Source: BPGL01 sp035463115
GTDB lineage: Bacteria; Actinomycetota; UBA4738; HRBIN12
Reading direction: 5' to 3'
DNA: 25,839 nt
Assembly (NCBI GenBank): GCA_035463115.1
Contig: DATHTO010000061.1
Coordinates: 1 to 25,839 of the forward strand
Below, in pieces: positions 1-7,125 of this stretch (the first letter of the stretch is position 1; the number at the start of each line of letters is the position of its first letter). The translations under genes were made by a program, and so were the position numbers. Below the pieces are notes generated by a model. It did not search any database. It was not told where the DNA came from and saw nothing but the letters and a program-made list of their open reading frames with translations.

Positions 1-638
1 TCGTCTGCCCGTACGGCTCGGTGCTGAACCCACGGCCGCCGGGTGCCGTGTCGGTCCGCCACAACACCTGTCAGCGGCTCGCCGACGTCCTCGTGCGCGC
101 CTTCTCGGTCCTGTGGCCCGACCGCGCGGTCGCGAGCAGCACCGTCACGTTCGTCGGCATCAACATCAGCAGCCGGTCGCCGCTCACCGGGCATCCGTCG
201 GTGCTGAGCGACGTGATCGGCGGCGGCACGGGCGCGCACGCCGACGGCCCCGGTCTCGACGGCGTCGACACGTACATGGCGAACGTCGGGCTGATGCCGG
301 TCGAGGTGGCGGAGGTGAACTACTCGGTCCGGGTCAGGCGCACCGAACTGATCGAGGGATCGGGAGGATCGGGCAGGCACGCCGGCGGGCGGGGTCTGCG
401 ACGCGAGTACGAGATCTTGGACCGTCCCGAGATCGCCACGTTCTACGCCGAACAGACGGATCCGCGGTTCCGACCCGTCGGCGTCGAGGGCGGCGCGGAC
501 GCCGTGCCCTCGCGCATCACCGTTCTCGATCCCGACGGCGACCCGCTCGACCTCCCGCAGAAGGTGACCGTCGAGCTGCAACCCGGGTCGGTGATCCGCA
601 TCGAGACGAGCGGTGGGGGCGGCTACGGCGATGGGTGA
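1..638 (+). CDS. Hydantoinase B / 5-oxoprolinase-type protein, C-terminal part
   Basis: Partial gene that enters from the left edge. The frame is open from base 3, reading V-C-P-Y-G-S-V-L-N before the first in-frame GTG at 21, so that GTG is internal. About 212 residues remain. The HyuB/oxoprolinase C-terminal signature is clear: a proline-rich start (LNPRPPGAVSVRHNTCQRL), then a glycine-rich segment (VIGGGTGAHADG), then SGGSGRHAGGRGLRREYEI, and a terminal GGGGYGDG tail. Family members hydrolyse the ring of hydantoins or 5-oxoproline with ATP, usually with a HyuA partner, which would lie upstream outside the window. The substrate cannot be told from this fragment. The next gene starts 95 bases downstream on the same strand with its own candidate promoter, so an operon with it is unlikely. 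Confidence 0.9.
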   Translation, partial: VCPYGSVLNPRPPGAVSVRHNTCQRLADVLVRAFSVLWPDRAVASSTVTFVGINISSRSPLTGHPSVLSDVIGGGTGAHADGPGLDGVDTYMANVGLMPVEVAEVNYSVRVRRTELIEGSGGSGRHAGGRGLRREYEILDRPEIATFYAEQTDPRFRPVGVEGGADAVPSRITVLDPDGDPLDLPQKVTVELQPGSVIRIETSGGGGYGDG

Positions 639-662
639 TCCACCAGCGTGACCATCCGGCGC

Positions 663-685
663 GGCGGGAAGGCCGTTCGGCCGCC
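663..685. terminator. Weak stem-loop after the hydantoinase gene
   Basis: A perfect GGCCG-TT-CGGCC palindrome at 671-682 lies 33 bases after the stop at 638, with GC-rich flanks that may extend the stem. There is no T-tract, so it is only a weak candidate for the gene end. Confidence 0.25.
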
Positions 686-696
686 CCCCGACGCGC

Positions 697-702
697 TACG
701 GT
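697..702 (+). promoter_or_regulatory. Candidate -10 box for the 93-residue protein gene
   Basis: TACGGT fits the TANNNT pattern seen before several genes in this window. Here the start codon is 31 bases downstream and has its own Shine-Dalgarno, so the transcript would have a leader of about 25 bases. No convincing -35 box is visible. Confidence 0.45.
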
Positions 703-733
703 GCGCCCGGCCGGATCGACGAGCGGAGGCGAC

Positions 734-1015
734 ATGGACGACGACGAGCTGTTGCGACGTGCGGAGGAGGCGCTGACCGAGATCAAGGTCGCCCAGGGCC
801 TCTCGGAACGACACGAGGCCGTGCTCGCGGCCCTCCGCATCCGGCTGCGGGGCAGCGCCGGCGCGTCGCTCGAGGAACTGCTCGACGCCGCGGACGACGC
901 GTCGCCCTCCGGCAGCCTCGACGAGCGGATCGCCGACGCCGACCGGAGCCCGAAGCGCACCCTCGACGATCTGCTCAACCAGCCGTCGGAACCGAAGCCC
1001 GACTGGCCGTCCTGA
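734..1015 (+). CDS. Small acidic helical protein, unknown function
   Basis: 93 residues. The ATG at 734 is chosen because GGAGG at 725-729 sits four bases before it. The frame stays open further upstream only as an antisense-like shadow of the preceding gene. The first half is a predicted amphipathic helix (DDDELLRRAEEALTEIKVAQ), followed by ERHEAVLAALRIRL. The second half is acidic and Ser/Pro-rich, with repeated LDxLL/LDELL-like turns and a C-terminal PKPDWPS. There is no signal peptide, no membrane segment and no cysteine. I do not recognise the family. It is probably a cytosolic, partly disordered protein. The neighbour downstream is a membrane protein with its own Shine-Dalgarno 91 bases later. 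Confidence 0.75.
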   Translation: MDDDELLRRAEEALTEIKVAQGLSERHEAVLAALRIRLRGSAGASLEELLDAADDASPSGSLDERIADADRSPKRTLDDLLNQPSEPKPDWPS

Positions 1016-1106
1016 GCCACCTCCACCACGGGTTTCGTTCGACCCGGCGCCGGATACCCCACTCGGGCACGACGACGGCGCGCGAGCGCCGAGGGAGGTG
1101 TGGGGT

Positions 1107-1820
1107 ATGTCGTACCGAGATCCGAGAACGACGTACACCGACGACGACGCGGTCGATGTCCGACGCGACGAGCACGGACATGTCCGTGACGACCGCGACA
1201 CGGTCGTCGATCGCGAGCGCGCGTACGAGCGTCCATCAGGGCGCGAAGCAGCCCACGAGCGCTACGGCGGCATGCACGTCGGTGCGCAGCTCGTCGGCAT
1301 GCTCACCGCCGTCGCGATGACGCTGCTGCTTGCGGGCCTCGTCGCGGCGGCCGTCGGAACGGTGGCCTTCGAGACGGGCGTCGACGAGAGCCTGAACGCG
1401 ACCGCCGACGAGGTGTCGGTCGGAAGCGTGATCGCCGGGATCGTCGTCCTGGCCATCGCGTTCGTCGTCGGAGGATGGGCGGCCGGCCGGATGTCGCGCT
1501 ACGACGGCGGCCGGAACGGCCTGATGACTGCGGTGTGGTTCCTCGTCCTCGGCGCGGTCCTCGCCGGGCTCGGCGCCCTCGCGGGCGACGAGTACAACGT
1601 CGCCGCCCGTGTCGATCTGCTGCCCGACTGGTTCGGCACGTGGTTCGACGCCGACGTCGCCGCCGGTGCGATCGTCAGCGGCCTCGTGGCCATCGTCGTG
1701 ATCCTGGTCGCCGGGTTCCTCGGCGGCAAGCTCGGCGAGCGCTTCCATCGGCGCGCCGACGACATGATCGCGCGGCACGAGAGCGGCGCGGTCGTGCACG
1801 AGCGACGCGTCACCCGGTAG
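1107..1820 (+). CDS. Four-helix integral membrane protein, unknown function
   Basis: 237 residues from ATG 1107. GGGAGG at 1093-1098 is eight bases before this ATG and overlaps a GTG at 1098 that is open in the same frame, so the GTG is rejected. The N-terminal 55 residues are very hydrophilic and charged (many D, R, E, H), then come four predicted membrane helices near residues 62-86, 105-127, 139-160 and 184-205. Each pair ends in a glycine-rich turn with basic residues (VGGWAAGRMSRYDGGRNG and FLGGKLGERFHRRADD). The two halves look like an internal duplication, and the positive ends suggest the cytoplasmic side. The layout resembles hypothetical membrane proteins common in actinobacteria. 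No enzymatic motif is visible, and the function is unknown. Confidence 0.85.
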   Translation: MSYRDPRTTYTDDDAVDVRRDEHGHVRDDRDTVVDRERAYERPSGREAAHERYGGMHVGAQLVGMLTAVAMTLLLAGLVAAAVGTVAFETGVDESLNATADEVSVGSVIAGIVVLAIAFVVGGWAAGRMSRYDGGRNGLMTAVWFLVLGAVLAGLGALAGDEYNVAARVDLLPDWFGTWFDADVAAGAIVSGLVAIVVILVAGFLGGKLGERFHRRADDMIARHESGAVVHERRVTR

Positions 1821-1840
1821 TCGTCGATCGATCGAGGGGC

Positions 1841-1867
1841 GAGGGCCGGTCCGAGGGACCGGCCCTC
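1841..1867. terminator. Bidirectional stem-loop between convergent genes
   Basis: Perfect 12-base-pair stem, GAGGGCCGGTCC at 1841-1852 and GGACCGGCCCTC at 1856-1867, with a GAG loop. It sits between the stop at 1820 (+) and the stop at 1881 (-), so it can serve both genes. No T-tract follows on either side. Confidence 0.75.
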
Positions 1868-1880
1868 AGCTCTTCCCTCG

Positions 1881-2069
1881 CTACGCGCCGATCGCGGCGA
1901 AGCCCTCGTACACCATGAAGGCCGGCCACAGGATCGCCTTCGGGAAGACCGCCCAGACGTACTCCCAGAAGGTGTCGGCCTGTTGCCAGTAGTAGAAGAG
2001 CGCGCCGAAGATCCCGAGTCCGTAGATGGCGCCGCCGCCTGCGGCGGCTCCGGTGTCGGCTTTCGCCAT
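1881..2069 (-). CDS. 62-residue hydrophobic companion of alcohol dehydrogenase
   Basis: 62 residues. The ATG at 2069 is preceded by GAGGAGG at the usual spacing, in the 12-base gap after the dehydrogenase stop, so the two genes form one transcript. After a short small-residue head (AKADTGAAAGGG) the protein has an aromatic-rich hydrophobic stretch (IYGLGIFGALFYYWQQA) and a second one (YVWAVFPKAILWPAFMVYEGF). This suggests one or two membrane or membrane-associated helices. I do not recognise a named family. Its place suggests a role linked to the dehydrogenase, perhaps anchoring or electron transfer at the membrane, but nothing in the sequence shows a cofactor site. Confidence 0.75.
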   Translation of the reverse strand: MAKADTGAAAGGGAIYGLGIFGALFYYWQQADTFWEYVWAVFPKAILWPAFMVYEGFAAIGA

Positions 2070-2081
2070 CGCGACCTCCTC

Positions 2082-3095
2082 TCAGCGAAGATCCATCACG
2101 AGCCGCGCGGGGACCGCGCCGGCGAGCACGTCGTCGAAGCACGCGTTCACCTGCTCGAGCTCGCGTGGCTCGACGATGACCCTCGTCAGGCCGGCGGCGT
2201 GCAGCGCGAACACCTCGGCGAGATCCTCGCGGGTGCCGACGAGTGATCCGATCACGTGGATCCCCCGCAGCACCGTCTCGAAGATCGGCAGCGGCAGCAC
2301 GTTGTCGCGGGGGAGCCCCACGAGCACGAGTCGGCCGGTCGGCCGGAGCGCGGAGAACGCCTGGAGCAGCGGCTCGGGCGTCGCCGCGGTGGACACGATC
2401 GCGTCGGCGCCGCCGAGCGCCTGGATCTCTGCCACGACGTCCTGCGTGGCAGCGTTGATGATGTGATCGGCGCCGAGCTCCTTGGCGAGCGCGAGCTTCT
2501 CGTCCGAGACGTCGATCGCGACGGTGAAGCCGCCGGCGATCTTCGCGTACTGCAGTCCGAGGTGGCCGAGGCCGCCGATGCCGACGATGCCGATCAGGTC
2601 GGTCGGGCCGATCCGCGCTTCCTTCACGGCCTTGTACGTCGTGACGCCCGCGCACGTCAGCGGGGCCGCGTCGAGCGGATCGATGCCTTCGGGGACGACG
2701 CCGACGTACTTGGCGTCGGCGATGCTGTAGTCGCGGTAGCTGCCGTCGACGGTGTACCCGGTGTACGTCGGGTTCACGCAGTACGTCTCGAGCCCCTTCA
2801 CGCAGAACTCGCACGTGCCGTCGGCGCTGCCGAGCCACGGGATCGCCACGCGGTCACCGATCCGTACCCGCGTGACGCCTTCGCCGAGGGCGTCGACGAG
2901 ACCGACGCCCTCGTGGCCCGGAACGAGCGGCATGGTGGGCTTCACGGGCCACTCGCCCCTGGCTGCGTGGATGTCGGTGTGGCACACGCCCGATGTCTCG
3001 ATCCGAACCCTGATCTGTCCTGGACCCGGTTCCGGGATCGGCCGCTCCTCGATCTCGAGCGGCTCGTCGAACGAACGAACGACCGCGGCGCGCAT
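2082..3095 (-). CDS. adhP: Zinc-dependent alcohol dehydrogenase (AdhP-like)
   Basis: 337 residues, normal for bacterial medium-chain alcohol dehydrogenases. The ATG at 3095 follows AAGGAGGA on the minus strand; the frame runs further upstream but without homology. It oxidises a primary alcohol to the aldehyde with NAD(P)+. Catalytic zinc ligands are C38 (in GVCHTDIH), H61-E62 (PGHEG) and C148. The Rossmann glycine motif is GIGGLG at about 172-177. The structural zinc loop reads ADGTCEFCVKGLETYC: the ligand set would be D92, C95, C98 and C106, with Asp where most relatives have the first Cys. Archaeal relatives use Glu there, so the site is probably intact. The 62-residue membrane protein follows in the same operon. 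Substrate range cannot be read from sequence. Confidence 0.93.
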   Translation of the reverse strand: MRAAVVRSFDEPLEIEERPIPEPGPGQIRVRIETSGVCHTDIHAARGEWPVKPTMPLVPGHEGVGLVDALGEGVTRVRIGDRVAIPWLGSADGTCEFCVKGLETYCVNPTYTGYTVDGSYRDYSIADAKYVGVVPEGIDPLDAAPLTCAGVTTYKAVKEARIGPTDLIGIVGIGGLGHLGLQYAKIAGGFTVAIDVSDEKLALAKELGADHIINAATQDVVAEIQALGGADAIVSTAATPEPLLQAFSALRPTGRLVLVGLPRDNVLPLPIFETVLRGIHVIGSLVGTREDLAEVFALHAAGLTRVIVEPRELEQVNACFDDVLAGAVPARLVMDLR

Positions 3096-3243
3096 CGTGG
3101 GTTCCTCCTTCGCACGGTGTGATCCCTTCGAGCTTGCCTGGGCCGTCGCACCGCTGGGTCGCCGTTCGGCCCGGTGCGCGTGGGACCTGTCGAGCCTGCG
3201 TCGCGAGGCGGTGGTCGCCAGCCCGCGGCGGCCGGACGATCGG

Positions 3244-3597
3244 TCAGCCGACGTCGACGACGTCGGGGATCGCGAGCTTGGGGAGCGCGAGGCCGAGCAT
3301 CCCGAGCGCGCCGATCGTGATGAGGATGATGGCGCCGAGCCGGAGTTCTGCGCGTCGCTCCTCGCACGCGTCCCGGTGCGACCCGGAGGTCGCGTTGTCG
3401 GCGATGTCGGAGGCATCGGACCAGGTGTCGGCGAGATCGGCGGCGAACACCTCGCTGGACGGCCGGAACGCCGAACCGCACGGCTCGTCCTTCACGGAGA
3501 ACGGCGCGGCTCCCGCGGCGACGCCGAGCGCGATCACCGACACCGCGGCGAGCACGAGCCGTCGCGCCGCTGGCCGAGCCGGCGCCGGAGCGTTCAT
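3244..3597 (-). CDS. Small two-helix membrane protein, third gene of partner-switching operon
   Basis: 117 residues. The ATG at 3597 overlaps the stop of the STAS gene by four bases (ATGA), so translation is probably coupled. Residues 13-31 form a first membrane helix or uncleaved signal. An extracytoplasmic loop of about 55 residues contains C40 (EPCGSAF) and C78 (DACEERRAELR), and residues 88-106 form a second helix. The pair of loop cysteines with CGSAF and a C-x2-R-R tail is a layout common in hypothetical actinobacterial membrane proteins, and a disulfide is plausible. There is no catalytic motif. Its coupling to a STAS regulator could mean that it senses or reports at the membrane, but this rests on position only. 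Confidence 0.8.
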   Translation of the reverse strand: MNAPAPARPAARRLVLAAVSVIALGVAAGAAPFSVKDEPCGSAFRPSSEVFAADLADTWSDASDIADNATSGSHRDACEERRAELRLGAIILITIGALGMLGLALPKLAIPDVVDVG

Positions 3598-3968
3598 CCG
3601 TCCGGGCGCCCGACCCGCCGGGCGGCTTCGAGCGCGGCATCGCGGTCGTCGACGATGCCGATCGTCGTACCGAAGCCGACCACGTCGAGCGTCCGGCGCG
3701 GCTGCGTGCCGGGCGGCACGACGACCGACAGGCGCTGCCGTCGCTCGTCGAGGACCTCCGCGAGCTCGAACAGCATGCCGAGCCCGGCGCTGTCGATGAA
3801 CGTCAGATCCGTGAGGTCAACGATGACGACGACGTCGTCGTTGCGGATCGAACCGAAGATCCGGCGGCGCAGGTCCGGGACGTTCGACAGGTCGATCTCG
3901 CCCGACAGCGCGAACGAGGCGATCGCGCCCTCACGAGCGAGCTGGACGTCGGCCATCGCGGTGGTCAC
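3594..3968 (-). CDS. STAS-domain anti-sigma factor antagonist (RsbV/SpoIIAA type)
   Basis: 124 residues from GTG 3968, which overlaps the upstream stop as GTGA; AAGGAGG lies four bases before it. An internal ATG at 3956 is the alternative, 16 bases from the same Shine-Dalgarno. The single STAS domain has the typical first strand (FALSGEIDLSN), the strand VVVIVDLTDLTFIDSAGLGML, and S60 in the DSAG motif, the residue phosphorylated in this family. In partner switching the unphosphorylated antagonist binds the anti-sigma kinase and frees the sigma factor. Here the likely partner is the kinase domain encoded just upstream in the same operon, with the phosphatase domain of that same protein able to reactivate S60. 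No sigma factor gene is visible in the window. Confidence 0.92.
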   Translation of the reverse strand: MTTAMADVQLAREGAIASFALSGEIDLSNVPDLRRRIFGSIRNDDVVVIVDLTDLTFIDSAGLGMLFELAEVLDERRQRLSVVVPPGTQPRRTLDVVGFGTTIGIVDDRDAALEAARRVGRPDG

Positions 3969-5596
3969 GGGACCTCCTTGCGCATCGTGACGACGGTACC
4001 GGTGTCGTGCTCGGCGATCTCGACATCGTCCATCAGTCCCCGCATCAGCAGGAAGCCTCGTCCCCGCTCGGGACCCGGCGCCTCGCGCCAGCCGCCCGTA
4101 TCGATCACGTCGACCGTGATGACCGGCGTTCCGCGGAGCGCGACGACGCGGACGACGCCGCCGGTCGGTCCGTACGCATGCTCGACGACGTTCAGGCACG
4201 CCTCGCTCACGGCCGTGACGATATCCCCCGCGGCGTCGTCGGGAACGTCGTGGCCGCGGAGCCACGCCGACAACGAACGCCGGATCGAGATGAGGGAACG
4301 GGCCTCCGCCCGCATGCCGATGGAGAACTCGTCGGGGATCCCGGCGTAGCGATGGACCAGCATGAGGGCGGCGTCGTCGGTCGGGTCGCGCGGCAAGGCG
4401 CCCGAGACGATCGCGAGCAGCGCCTCGTTCGGATCGCGTTCGACATCGAGGTCGGACGCGAGCGACGCCAGCCGGCCGAGCCCGACGTCCAGCGACTCTC
4501 CACGTCGCTCCACGAGGCCGTCGGTGTACAGCAACAGGCTCGTTCCACGATCGAGGGTGGCGGTCCGCTCCCGGAACGCGTGGACCTTGGCGCGTCCGAG
4601 CGGTGGGTCGGCGTCGTCGGCTCGGACGAACGCGGTGGCGCCGTCGGCGATCACGAGCGGCGGCACGTGGCCGGCCGCGACGTAGCGGAACGTCGCGAGG
4701 TCGTGTTCGAGGATCCCCACGAGCAAGGTCACCATGGCTCCGCCCGCGAAGTAGCGGAGGAACGCGTCCAGCGACGTCACGATCTCGGTCGGATCGGCGC
4801 CGGCCAGCGCGTGCGCCCGCAGGGCGTTCCGGAGCTGGCCCATCGTCGATGCGGCCTGCAGCCCGTGGCCGGCGACGTCCCCGATCGCGAGGACGAAGTT
4901 CCCGGTCGGAAGCGCGAACGCGTCGTACCAGTCGCCGCCGATGCCGACCGCCGAACCGGCAGGAAGGTACCGGGTGGCGATCCGGAGACCCGGCACGTGG
5001 GGGAGCGCCTCGGGAAGGAACGTGCGTTGGAACGTCTCGGTCACGAGCCGAGCCTGCTCCGACAGCCGGATCTGCAGCGCGAGGGCGACGCGGTCGGCCA
5101 CGAGCTGCAGGAGCTCGGTGTCGTCGGCATCGAACCGTCGTGGCGTGAGCGTTCCCACGTGCATCACGCCGAGGACGTCGCCGTGGGCGAGCAACGGGAC
5201 GCCGAGCAGCGACCGGATCCCCTTCGAGCGGAGGATCGGGTTCATCACGGTCGTGTGATCCACGCGATCGAGGGTCAGGGGCTTCCGCTCGGCCGCGATC
5301 CGCCCCGCGAAGCCTTTCCCGACCGGGATCCGGACCCCCTGCTCGACCTCCTCCTCGAGGCCCTTCGCGGCGCGGGCGACGAGTTCGTTGCGGGACGGAT
5401 CGAGTAGGAGCACCGCGGCGGTGTCGGCGTCGAGGATCTCGCGGATCCGCAGGAGCAGCTGCTCGAGCAGCTCGTCGACGGACAGGTGCGCGAGGGTCGC
5501 GTCGGTGACGAGTTGCAGGCGTCGCAGGCGCTCGACGGCGTCGATGCGGCTCCCCGCCTCTGCGTTCACGGGGTCTGGCATCGAGCGTTCGGACAT
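3965..5596 (-). CDS. GAF - PP2C/SpoIIE phosphatase - histidine-kinase-type ATPase fusion (RsbU-RsbW)
   Basis: 543 residues. Domains in order: GAF sensor about 30-178; SpoIIE/PP2C phosphatase about 200-416 with metal-binding GGDWYD (220-225), GDVAGHG (239-245), LLYTDG (355-360) and DDAAL (408-412); RsbW-like ATPase about 425-543 with N-box EACLNVVEHAYG (465-476), DTGGW (499-503) and GRGFLLM (513-519). One cytosolic protein thus carries both opposing activities of a partner switch: dephosphorylation and phosphorylation of a STAS antagonist, which is encoded next in the operon (4-base overlap). The GAF domain should bind a small ligand or sense redox state, ligand unknown. The ATG at 5596 has no Shine-Dalgarno but has GACAAT seven bases before it, consistent with a leaderless start. 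ATG 5581 is the alternative. Confidence 0.93.
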   Translation of the reverse strand: MSERSMPDPVNAEAGSRIDAVERLRRLQLVTDATLAHLSVDELLEQLLLRIREILDADTAAVLLLDPSRNELVARAAKGLEEEVEQGVRIPVGKGFAGRIAAERKPLTLDRVDHTTVMNPILRSKGIRSLLGVPLLAHGDVLGVMHVGTLTPRRFDADDTELLQLVADRVALALQIRLSEQARLVTETFQRTFLPEALPHVPGLRIATRYLPAGSAVGIGGDWYDAFALPTGNFVLAIGDVAGHGLQAASTMGQLRNALRAHALAGADPTEIVTSLDAFLRYFAGGAMVTLLVGILEHDLATFRYVAAGHVPPLVIADGATAFVRADDADPPLGRAKVHAFRERTATLDRGTSLLLYTDGLVERRGESLDVGLGRLASLASDLDVERDPNEALLAIVSGALPRDPTDDAALMLVHRYAGIPDEFSIGMRAEARSLISIRRSLSAWLRGHDVPDDAAGDIVTAVSEACLNVVEHAYGPTGGVVRVVALRGTPVITVDVIDTGGWREAPGPERGRGFLLMRGLMDDVEIAEHDTGTVVTMRKEVP

Positions 5597-5603
5597 CCGG
5601 CCG

Positions 5604-5609
5604 ATTGTC
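5604..5609 (-). promoter_or_regulatory. Candidate leaderless -10 box for the GAF-phosphatase-kinase gene
   Basis: GACAAT on the minus strand ends seven bases before ATG 5596. It matches TANNNT except for the first base. No Shine-Dalgarno is present before that ATG. Confidence 0.4.
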
Positions 5610-5738
5610 CGACGGGCACCTCGGTTCGGACAACAGCCGTCCGGCGACGAGGACGGAGCGGTGGCGCGCCGACGGGGTGTATCAGGCCTGGTCGGGCGGG
5701 TCGTGCGCCGTGCCGGGACGCCGGGTCGGGCTCTGCGC

Positions 5739-5744
5739 TACCGT
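5739..5744 (+). promoter_or_regulatory. Leaderless -10 box for the cytidylyltransferase/phosphotransferase gene
   Basis: TACCGT, a full TANNNT match, ends seven bases before ATG 5752. No Shine-Dalgarno lies between. Transcription would start at or next to the A of the start codon. Confidence 0.6.
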
Positions 5745-5751
5745 CCCCGCC

Positions 5752-7125
5752 ATGACGCTCGCCGGAACGCCGACGCCGCACGGCGCACCGATGGAACGCG
5801 CGGCTCCGCCGATCGTGCGGAAGGCGGTCGTCCTCGCGGCGGGGCGATCGTCCCGCCTGTCGGCCCTCGCTCGGAACCGCTCGAAGGCGATGTTCCGCCT
5901 CGGTGGCCTGACGTTGCTCCAACGATGCCTGCGGACGCTGCAGACGCTCGACCTCGACGAGATCGTCGTCGTGACGGGTCACGACGGCGGCGCGGTCGCA
6001 CGCCACGCCCGTTCGGCCGCCGACGGGGTGGTGTCGATCGTGGAGGCCGCCGACTGGGCGGGGGGCAACGGCCGGTCGCTCGAGGCGGCGGAACCGCTCG
6101 TCGCCGGCGAGGACCTGTTCATGGTCGTGACGGTGGATCACCTGCTTCCGCCGACCGCCCTGTGGGACCTCGTCGGCGCCGGACGCCCCGCGCTCCTCGT
6201 CGATCGGGCGCCGACGCCGTCCGAGCACGAGGAGGGGACGAAGGTCGTGCTCGACGTCGCCGGCGACGTCGTCGACCTCGGCAAGGAGCTCGAGTCGCCG
6301 ATCATCGACTGCGGCGCCTTCGTGCTGCCGCCGGCGGTGTTCGACGCGCATCGACGCGCCCTCGCGACGGGCGACGCATCGCTCGCGGGCGCCGTCGCGA
6401 CGTTCGCCGCGTCGCAGCCGCTCCATGCGGTCGACGTCGCGCCGGGCACGTGGACCGACGTCGACGCACCCGACGACGTGAGGCTGGCTCGACGTCGCCT
6501 GCGGCGCTCGCTCGGCAAAGAGGGGGACGGTCCGATCTCGAGGCTGCTCAACCGCCCGGTCTCGACCCGGATCAGCATGGTCCTCGCACGGACGCCGATC
6601 TCGCCCGACGCCATGTCGGCGGTCGGCGCCGCGCTGGGCATCATCGCGGCCGTCCTGCTCGCGTCCGGCTCGGCGGTCGCCGCCGGTGTCGCCGTCCACG
6701 CGACGTCGGTGCTCGACGGTGTCGACGGTGAGCTCGCGCGCCTGCGCCTCCGGGCGTCGCCACGCGGGGCGATGCTCGACGGGATCTTGGACCGTCTGGT
6801 CGACGCGGCGGTCATCGGCGGCCTCGGGGTCTGGGCCGCCGCGACGACCGACGGCGTCACGGTCGTCTGGCTCGTCGTGGCGGCGCTGACGGGCGCCATG
6901 CTGTCGATGGCATCGAAGGACCGCGCGCGGCTCCTCGGGCTCGGCGGCGCCCCGGAGCGCGCGATCGGATGGTTCCTCGGTGGACGCGACGGACGGATGC
7001 TCGTGATCGCGGGTGCGGCGATCGTCGACGCACCCGTCGCCGGTCTCGCCGTCGTCGCCGGGACGTCGCTGCTCTCCGTCGCCGTCCGAACGGTGGCCGT
7101 CATGCGCTCGACCGCGTCCCGCTGA
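5752..7125 (+). CDS. Nucleotidyltransferase - CDP-alcohol phosphotransferase fusion (IPCT-DIPPS-like)
   Basis: 457 residues. The N-terminal 20-250 region is a sugar-nucleotide-transferase fold: VVLAAGRSSRL at 26-36, K45, IVVVTGHDGG at 71-80 and DxDxPDDV-like TDVDAPDDV near the end. The C-terminal 265-457 region is a membrane CDP-alcohol phosphotransferase. It has the complete signature D322-x2-DG-x2-AR-x8-G-x3-D-x3-D (DGVDGELAR, then G339, D343, D347) and several hydrophobic helices. This domain order is that of CTP:inositol-1-phosphate cytidylyltransferase / di-myo-inositol-phosphate phosphate synthase, known in Archaeoglobus and Rubrobacter, where it makes a heat/osmotic solute. A phosphatidylinositol-type lipid product is the alternative. 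The usual G-x-G-x-R and Pro-Lys of the first domain are altered (GRSSRL, RSKAM), so substrate choice may differ. No inositol-1-phosphate synthase or DIPP phosphatase gene is in the window. Confidence 0.85.
   Translation: MTLAGTPTPHGAPMERAAPPIVRKAVVLAAGRSSRLSALARNRSKAMFRLGGLTLLQRCLRTLQTLDLDEIVVVTGHDGGAVARHARSAADGVVSIVEAADWAGGNGRSLEAAEPLVAGEDLFMVVTVDHLLPPTALWDLVGAGRPALLVDRAPTPSEHEEGTKVVLDVAGDVVDLGKELESPIIDCGAFVLPPAVFDAHRRALATGDASLAGAVATFAASQPLHAVDVAPGTWTDVDAPDDVRLARRRLRRSLGKEGDGPISRLLNRPVSTRISMVLARTPISPDAMSAVGAALGIIAAVLLASGSAVAAGVAVHATSVLDGVDGELARLRLRASPRGAMLDGILDRLVDAAVIGGLGVWAAATTDGVTVVWLVVAALTGAMLSMASKDRARLLGLGGAPERAIGWFLGGRDGRMLVIAGAAIVDAPVAGLAVVAGTSLLSVAVRTVAVMRSTASR

Noticed and set aside
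1098..1106. GTG at 1098 as start of the four-helix membrane protein
   Set aside because: This GTG shares a base with the GGGAGG ribosome site that serves ATG 1107.
3969..5633. Upstream in-frame extension of the STAS gene into a 679-codon reading
   Set aside because: The extension is Arg/Pro-rich sequence in the wrong frame over the phosphatase-kinase gene. The GTG at 3968 with a Shine-Dalgarno and a stop overlap explains the start.
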